A stretch of DNA of 64,000 nucleotides from Bog-756 sp963696495. Its GTDB lineage: Bacteria > Actinomycetota > Acidimicrobiia > Acidimicrobiales > RAAP-2. This document shows, piece after piece, positions 59,597-64,000 of the stretch (positions are counted from its first letter, which is position 1; every line of letters begins with the position of its first letter). Made by a program: the position numbers and the translations under genes. Under the pieces are notes generated by a model. That model saw only the letters and a program-made list of their open reading frames with translations, ran no database searches and was not told the origin of the DNA. The stretch is taken from positions 1,550,001 through 1,614,000 of the forward strand of contig CAVOKJ010000002.1 of NCBI GenBank assembly GCA_963696495.1, written 5' to 3'.

Positions 59597-60913
59597 ATGG
59601 GAACCTTCGCGATCAACATCGACCTGATAACCGGGTGGTTCCCCGAGACGGTGGTGATCGTCGCCATCGTGTCGGTGGTCCTCTCGGTGGGGTGGCACGA
59701 CGGGGCCTGGAAGATGGAGCTGCTGTTGGGGATCCCGGTCAGCTTCGTCCTCACGTTATTGACCGGTGTCGCCATCCATGTGTTCAACCTGGTGCCGGCG
59801 GAGTTCCCGACCACGTTCTACCTGTGGGCGTGGCTCATCTGGTTCTCGGTGACGGTCATCGTGCTGGGATTCACCCGGGCCCACTGGATCCTCCGGACGT
59901 TCTCGGTGCTGGCGCTGGTCTTCAGCGTGATCGCCGCCTTCACCGTGATCAACCAGTCCTACGACTACTACCCCACCCTCGCCCGCCTGCTCGGCAAGAA
60001 CGCCGCCGACTTCACGAGCCTCCCCGAGCTGCAGGCCATCCGTTCCGAGGTACGGCGGACCCACAAGCTGCCGGACCACGGCGAGACGATCGCCGTCACC
60101 ATTCCGGCGACGACCTCCAAGTTCCAGACCGGTCAGGCCTACGTCTACCTCCCGCCGAGCTGGTTCAACAATCCCGAGCCCCAGCTGCCGGTCATCGAGC
60201 TCATCGCCGGCGTGCCCGGTCAGCCGTCCGACTGGACCCGGGCCGGCTACGCCGACACCACGTCGACGGCGTTCGCCGAACAGCACCACGGGACGGCGCC
60301 GATCCTGGTCATCCCCGACAACAACGGCGTGAAGACGCAGGACACCGAGTGCTCCAACAGCGTCTTCGGGAACGCCGAGACGTATCTGGTCAAGGATGTG
60401 CCCGCCTTCATGCAGGCCAGCTTCAACGCCGCCGTCGGCAAGCACTCGCTGGCCGTGGCCGGCCTGTCCGCCGGCGGCACCTGCGCCACCATCCTCGCCC
60501 TGCGCAATCCGAAGACCTTCTCCACGTTCGCCTCGTACTCCGGGTATGCGTCACCCACCTACATCAACGACGACGAGCAGCAGACCATCGCCCAGCTCTA
60601 CGGTGGTTCGAAGGCCAACTACGAGTCCCACAACCCGGTCGACCTGCTCCAGGGCACGAAGTACCCCGGGGTGGCCGGCTGGTTCACGTCGGGCCAGAGC
60701 GACCCACAGGCCCTGGCTGCCGAGGGTCAGCTCTCCGACCTGGCGCGGAAGGCGGGCATGGAGCAGGTCTGCTCGTCCTCGCCGCCCGGCGACCACTCCT
60801 TCCTCTTCTGGGCCGCGGCGTTCCGGATCTCGCTCCCATGGCTGTCGTGGCGGCTCGGGCTGACCCCGCCACCGAAGGACGTGGCCGCGCACTGCACACC
60901 TCCCGTCCCCTAG
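59597..60913 (+). CDS. membrane-anchored esterase (alpha/beta hydrolase, antigen-85/esterase D type)
   Basis: The 438-residue protein has four membrane segments in the first ~120 residues (from about 14, 37, 72 and 98), then an extracytoplasmic alpha/beta hydrolase: AYVYLPPSWF, LPVIELIAGVPG, the nucleophile elbow VAGLSAGGTCA (Ser about 294) and the terminal PPGDHSFLFW with the catalytic His. This PF00756-like fold includes mycolyltransferases and feruloyl esterases. Similar four-helix-plus-esterase proteins occur widely in actinobacteria; the substrate is not known. It diverges from lysS. Confidence 0.87.
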   Translation: MGTFAINIDLITGWFPETVVIVAIVSVVLSVGWHDGAWKMELLLGIPVSFVLTLLTGVAIHVFNLVPAEFPTTFYLWAWLIWFSVTVIVLGFTRAHWILRTFSVLALVFSVIAAFTVINQSYDYYPTLARLLGKNAADFTSLPELQAIRSEVRRTHKLPDHGETIAVTIPATTSKFQTGQAYVYLPPSWFNNPEPQLPVIELIAGVPGQPSDWTRAGYADTTSTAFAEQHHGTAPILVIPDNNGVKTQDTECSNSVFGNAETYLVKDVPAFMQASFNAAVGKHSLAVAGLSAGGTCATILALRNPKTFSTFASYSGYASPTYINDDEQQTIAQLYGGSKANYESHNPVDLLQGTKYPGVAGWFTSGQSDPQALAAEGQLSDLARKAGMEQVCSSSPPGDHSFLFWAAAFRISLPWLSWRLGLTPPPKDVAAHCTPPVP

Positions 60914-60930
60914 TCGGACCGGCCTGCTCG

Positions 60931-60959
60931 TTGACGCCCCGCGCTCGGACACTTATGCT
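60931..60959 (+). promoter_or_regulatory. promoter of tRNA-Lys
   Basis: TTGACG (5 of 6 to consensus), a 17-base spacer and TATGCT (60954-60959). With the usual 6-base offset, transcription starts at 60966, the first base of the mature tRNA. Confidence 0.8.
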
Positions 60960-60965
60960 GCCCGG

Positions 60966-61038
60966 GCGCCCCTAGCTCAACGGTAGAGCAGCGGATTCTT
61001 AATCCGCAGGTTGGGTGGTTCGAGTCCCCCGGGGCGCA
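60966..61038 (+). tRNA. tRNA-Lys (anticodon CTT)
   Basis: The acceptor arms GCGCCCC and GGGGCGC pair fully, the anticodon stem GCGGA/TCCGC holds the loop TTCTTAA, and the T loop is TTCGAGT. CCA is encoded at 61039-61041. Confidence 0.95.
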
Positions 61039-61164
61039 CCAGGTCGGCAGCGGTACTCGCATCAGACTTCCGATTGATGGCCGCCACCTGGTTCTCGTGG
61101 ACCGGCCTCGACGTCACCACGTCGTCACCCGTCGAGTGCAGCTGTCACCTGCCAAGCTCTTGGT

Positions 61165-61854
61165 ATGGCGAACGCTTGCCTGGTTCTTGACTTTGACGGC
61201 ACGATCCTCGACACCGAGCACGCAATCTTCACAGCATGGTCGGAGTTGTGGGACGAGCACGGCCACGAGTTGGTCCTCAGCGATTGGCAACGGAACATCG
61301 GTGGTGGTGATGTGTTCGACCCGTGGGCGGAGCTGGAACGACGGGTGGGGGCCGAGTTGGACCCGAGCCTCCAGGTGCGCCGCCGCAGGAGGAGAGACGA
61401 GATACAGGCTGGCTACGGCCCCAGGCCAGGGGTCCTCGATTGGCTGGGCGAGGCCCAGGACCTGGGCGTGCGCGTGGGGATCGCCTCCTCCTCCCCCATC
61501 GATTGGGTCGAGGGCCATCTGCAGAGTCTCGGGATCTTGCCCTACTTCTCTTGTCTCGTCTGCTGTGACGACACGATACCGGCGAAGCCTGAACCGACGT
61601 CCTATCTCATTGCTTGCGAGCGTCTTCAGGCTGATCCACAATGCTCTGTTGCCGTCGAGGACTCGCCCCATGGGGTTGCTGCCGCATCCACGGCGGGACT
61701 GTTCACCGTGGCGGTGCCTCATGCACTGACAGAGGGTCTGAACTTCGCCAGTGCCGACATCGTGCTGACCTCCCTCGAGGAACTGACACTGAACCTTGCA
61801 TTGTCGATGGCCGAGCGGCACAGCCCTGGTCGAGTGAGGCCTGACGAGGTGTAA
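61165..61854 (+). CDS. HAD-family phosphatase (phosphoglucomutase-like)
   Basis: The 229-residue protein has motif I VLDFDGTILDTE (7-18), motif II IASSSP, the Lys of motif III in PAKPEPTSYL and motif IV VAVEDSPHGVAAA. It fits the beta-phosphoglucomutase/phosphoglycolate-type subgroup with a helical cap. The substrate is unknown. Its codons use more A and T in third positions than neighbours (CTTGACTTTGAC, TGTCTCGTC), which could mark later acquisition, next to the tRNA-Lys 3' end. No clear attachment-site repeat was found. Confidence 0.88.
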   Translation: MANACLVLDFDGTILDTEHAIFTAWSELWDEHGHELVLSDWQRNIGGGDVFDPWAELERRVGAELDPSLQVRRRRRRDEIQAGYGPRPGVLDWLGEAQDLGVRVGIASSSPIDWVEGHLQSLGILPYFSCLVCCDDTIPAKPEPTSYLIACERLQADPQCSVAVEDSPHGVAAASTAGLFTVAVPHALTEGLNFASADIVLTSLEELTLNLALSMAERHSPGRVRPDEV

Positions 61855-61936
61855 CCCGGGTAGTGCATCAGTGGCCACCGGACGAGAGCCCCGCAGGTCG
61901 TTCACCGACAGGCTGGCCGCAGGTCCGGCCGGTGCG

Positions 61937-63094
61937 TCACACGACGAGCGAAAGCGTGACCGTCGCTCCGAGACAGCGGCCGTCGTCGTTGAGCCTCGAG
62001 GAGATCAGGACGTCGAACCAACGCTCGGAGTCGGGGCTGTCGCAAGGGATCAGGACCCTGACCGGTGCGGGCAGGTCGCCCCGCAGGGCGACGCGGAGCG
62101 CCCCTTCGACCTCCTTGGCCGCGTTGTCGTCGGCGCCCCTGCACACCTCCAGATAAGACCTCCCCACGCCGGACCGGGTCGGATCGCCTCCGTTGGCCGC
62201 GCCGAACGACTCCCAGGCGGCGTTCACCGCCACGATGACACCGTCCGTGTTCAACAGCGCCACCTCGGTGGAGGGCGCCTGCGGCGACCAGTCGCGCTCT
62301 GTCTCACCGTCGGATCGCGTCGGGCCGCCCCCCGCGGCCGCGGAGACCGCCTGTTGATCGAGCAGGCTCCGCATGTGGACCCTCACCTCGTCGGACATGC
62401 CCCCGAACAGGTCGGGGCCGGTCGGGTCGGACCGGGCACGCAGGTAGACGAGTGCCGCGGCCACCCGCCGGTCGAAGGCCGGTTGCTCGACGAGGCCGAG
62501 CGTGTCGAAGAGGGACGACACCAGCTCCCCGACCGAACCGACCGGGAGCCGCAGCTCATCGGCGATGGCGGCATCGGACAGACCACGGGCGATCCGGTCG
62601 AGCACCTCGACCTGGGTGGAGGTGAGGTGGTCGATGCCCGTGACGACAGGCCGGTCGTCCAGGGCACTCCTCACACTCGGGTCGAGCACCGTCCCCCCGG
62701 CGCACACCTGGTGCAGCGCGTAGAGCACGGTGGCCATGCTCCGAACTTCGTCGTCCAACAGGTACGCAATCCGCGACGGGCCGGCCAGGAGCAGATCGAG
62801 GGAGAATCCGTCGACCCGATCAGCGATGATCACGATCCCCATCGCCGGGAACTCGGACCGCAGGCGGCGCACCCCCAGTTGCGTCGCCGTGGTGGTGCGG
62901 GCGGCCGAACGAAGCGTGACGATGATGGCGTCGGGAGCGGTCTCCCCGACCAGACGGACCAGCTCGTCCGGGTCGCGGGCACGACCGATGACCTCGACCG
63001 AGGCGACACCCTGCAACGAGACGGCCAGACCCTCACCGATGAGGCTGTTCTCGGTCGCCAGCACCACCCTCGCCGGCATCGTCTCCGGGAACAT
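61937..63094 (-). CDS. response-regulator-like protein: degenerate receiver, LuxR helix-turn-helix, PAS
   Basis: The 385-residue protein begins with a receiver-like domain (about 8-125: VVLATENSLIGEGL, ETAPDAIIVTLRS) in which Thr60 takes the place of the phosphorylated Asp. A LuxR-type helix-turn-helix follows (about 155-205: LTSTQVEVLDRIARGLSDAA), then a linker and a C-terminal PAS domain (about 275-385: LLNTDGVIVAVNAAWESFG). A PAS after the DNA-binding domain is an uncommon order. Regulation by phosphorylation is unlikely; a PAS ligand may do it. ATG 63094 has GAGGA 9 bases upstream. No histidine kinase is adjacent. Confidence 0.85.
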   Translation of the reverse strand: MFPETMPARVVLATENSLIGEGLAVSLQGVASVEVIGRARDPDELVRLVGETAPDAIIVTLRSAARTTTATQLGVRRLRSEFPAMGIVIIADRVDGFSLDLLLAGPSRIAYLLDDEVRSMATVLYALHQVCAGGTVLDPSVRSALDDRPVVTGIDHLTSTQVEVLDRIARGLSDAAIADELRLPVGSVGELVSSLFDTLGLVEQPAFDRRVAAALVYLRARSDPTGPDLFGGMSDEVRVHMRSLLDQQAVSAAAGGGPTRSDGETERDWSPQAPSTEVALLNTDGVIVAVNAAWESFGAANGGDPTRSGVGRSYLEVCRGADDNAAKEVEGALRVALRGDLPAPVRVLIPCDSPDSERWFDVLISSRLNDDGRCLGATVTLSLVV

Positions 63095-63289
63095 CGGCAA
63101 TTTCCTCACAGACGTAGCGGAGGACTCCGGACCCGCTGCAGTTCCAACCGGTCGTCGTCGGCCGCGCCAATCACCCCAACGCTGCTTGCCGACAGCATAG
63201 GGCGGATCCCGGGGGGCCACGCGGCCGGCGACCGGGGACGGGGAGCGGTCGGAGCGGGGTACGGCGGTGCCCGGGCCGGCCGGGCGGCG

Positions 63290-64000
63290 TCAGGACCGGC
63301 GGTGGGCCACGAGATGCATGTACATCGACTCGACCGGCTGGTCCACCCCCTGGGCCCGATCGCTGTCGCACGGGAACACGGCGGCAACGTCAAACCCGTG
63401 GCGGTCGAGCTCGTCGACAGCGCCGTGGAGCGTGATGAAGTGGGTGACCAGACCGAACTCGTGGGCGGCGAACGGAGCCAGGCCCCAGTCCCCCTCGTCA
63501 CGGAGTTCGTGGCGGAGACGACGCCAATTCCGGGTGGCGCGGAGCCACGCCCCGTCGTCAGCGGCAACGTCGCCGTCGCTGGTCCCCCCGGCCGTCGGGT
63601 CCCCCGGCACCGTCGGAAGCAGCGAGCCGGGCAGCCACGTGATGTCCGGGGCGGTGCCCGGGTGGCAGCCGAAAAGCGGATGGTCCTTGTTGAGGGTGGA
63701 GAACAAGAAGGTGCCACCGGGCTGGAGCACCCGGTGCACGCCATCGAGGACCGCTTGTCTTCCTTCGTGATCGACAGCGTCGATCCCGTTGTTGCTGAAC
63801 ACCACCAGCCAGCGCGAGCCGGCCGAGAGCCCTCCGAGCTCCCGGGCGTCACCGGCCTCGATCTCCACGTCCGGATGTCGCGAGCGGCACAGCTCGACCA
63901 GTTCGGGCGTGTAGTCGATGCCCAGGTAGTCGGCCGAGAGCAGCCGGAGGAGGCTGACCGTCCGGCCGCCACCGACTCCGAGGTCGAGGATGGGGAGACC
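63290..64000 (-). CDS. SAM-dependent methyltransferase (5' end cut by window edge)
   Basis: Reading the minus strand from 64000 gives LPILDLGVGGGRTVSLL, the SAM-binding motif I of class I methyltransferases, then YLGIDYTPELV (motif post I, acidic residue), VFSNNGIDAVDHEGR and LQPGGTFLFSTLN. The start lies outside the window. It ends at 63290. The substrate is unknown. A 195-base gap separates it from the PAS regulator gene, which reads the same way. Confidence 0.88.
   Translation of the reverse strand, partial: GLPILDLGVGGGRTVSLLRLLSADYLGIDYTPELVELCRSRHPDVEIEAGDARELGGLSAGSRWLVVFSNNGIDAVDHEGRQAVLDGVHRVLQPGGTFLFSTLNKDHPLFGCHPGTAPDITWLPGSLLPTVPGDPTAGGTSDGDVAADDGAWLRATRNWRRLRHELRDEGDWGLAPFAAHEFGLVTHFITLHGAVDELDRHGFDVAAVFPCDSDRAQGVDQPVESMYMHLVAHRRS

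Overview
The window is very GC-rich, with short intergenic gaps and frequent GTG (and one likely TTG) starts. Several families point to an actinobacterium: a DUF3097 protein, an acyl-CoA carboxylase epsilon subunit, an ethylmalonyl-CoA pathway of the Ccr/Ecm type, and surface repeats of the GYWLVASDGG type. The class Acidimicrobiia is my best guess; this is inference, because no rRNA is present. At least fourteen genes have a TAnnnT hexamer exactly 6-8 bases before the start codon, so leaderless transcription appears common here.

Layout. 1-16.7 kb is mostly housekeeping: a GtrA membrane protein cut by the window edge, a family 1 glycosidase, TesB thioesterase, citrate synthase, a UDP-sulfoquinovose synthase, RmuC, type II NADH dehydrogenase, PhoU, aspartate-semialdehyde dehydrogenase, aspartokinase, two cyclophilins, an S51-like peptidase and an HSL-type esterase. 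16.8-28.7 kb is a central-carbon block that fits part of the ethylmalonyl-CoA pathway: acetyl-CoA acetyltransferase, 3-hydroxyacyl-CoA dehydrogenase, crotonyl-CoA carboxylase/reductase, methylmalonyl/ethylmalonyl-CoA epimerase, ethylmalonyl-CoA mutase and an acyl-CoA carboxylase beta plus epsilon pair. A GIY-YIG protein sits inside the ccr-epimerase transcription unit. 28.8-34.8 kb holds SixA, RecR, DnaX, the SRP RNA, two serine tRNAs, TadA, a dead IS481-type transposase and a frameshifted thioesterase ending in a 15-base tandem repeat. 34.9-41.2 kb carries an arylsulfatase and a large LuxR-type ATPase regulator.

41.3-54.9 kb is the most interesting region: seven minus-strand genes (PelF-like glycosyltransferase, uncharacterised polytopic membrane protein, LegB-type sugar-nucleotide dehydratase, sugar nucleotidyltransferase, SDR reductase/epimerase, GlmS, spherulin-4-type hydrolase) face a 1463-residue secreted protein whose N-terminal half resembles the fungal galactosaminogalactan deacetylase Agd3. 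Together they look like a bacterial Pel/galactosaminogalactan-type exopolysaccharide locus: sugar supply, polymerisation, export, partial deacetylation and cleavage.

55-64 kb holds a fusion of a metallophosphoesterase to an MprF-like aminoacyl-phosphatidylglycerol synthase domain, translationally coupled to lysS; a membrane-anchored esterase; a lysine tRNA with a near-consensus promoter; a HAD phosphatase; a REC-like/LuxR/PAS regulator that lacks the phosphoacceptor aspartate; and a methyltransferase cut by the window end.
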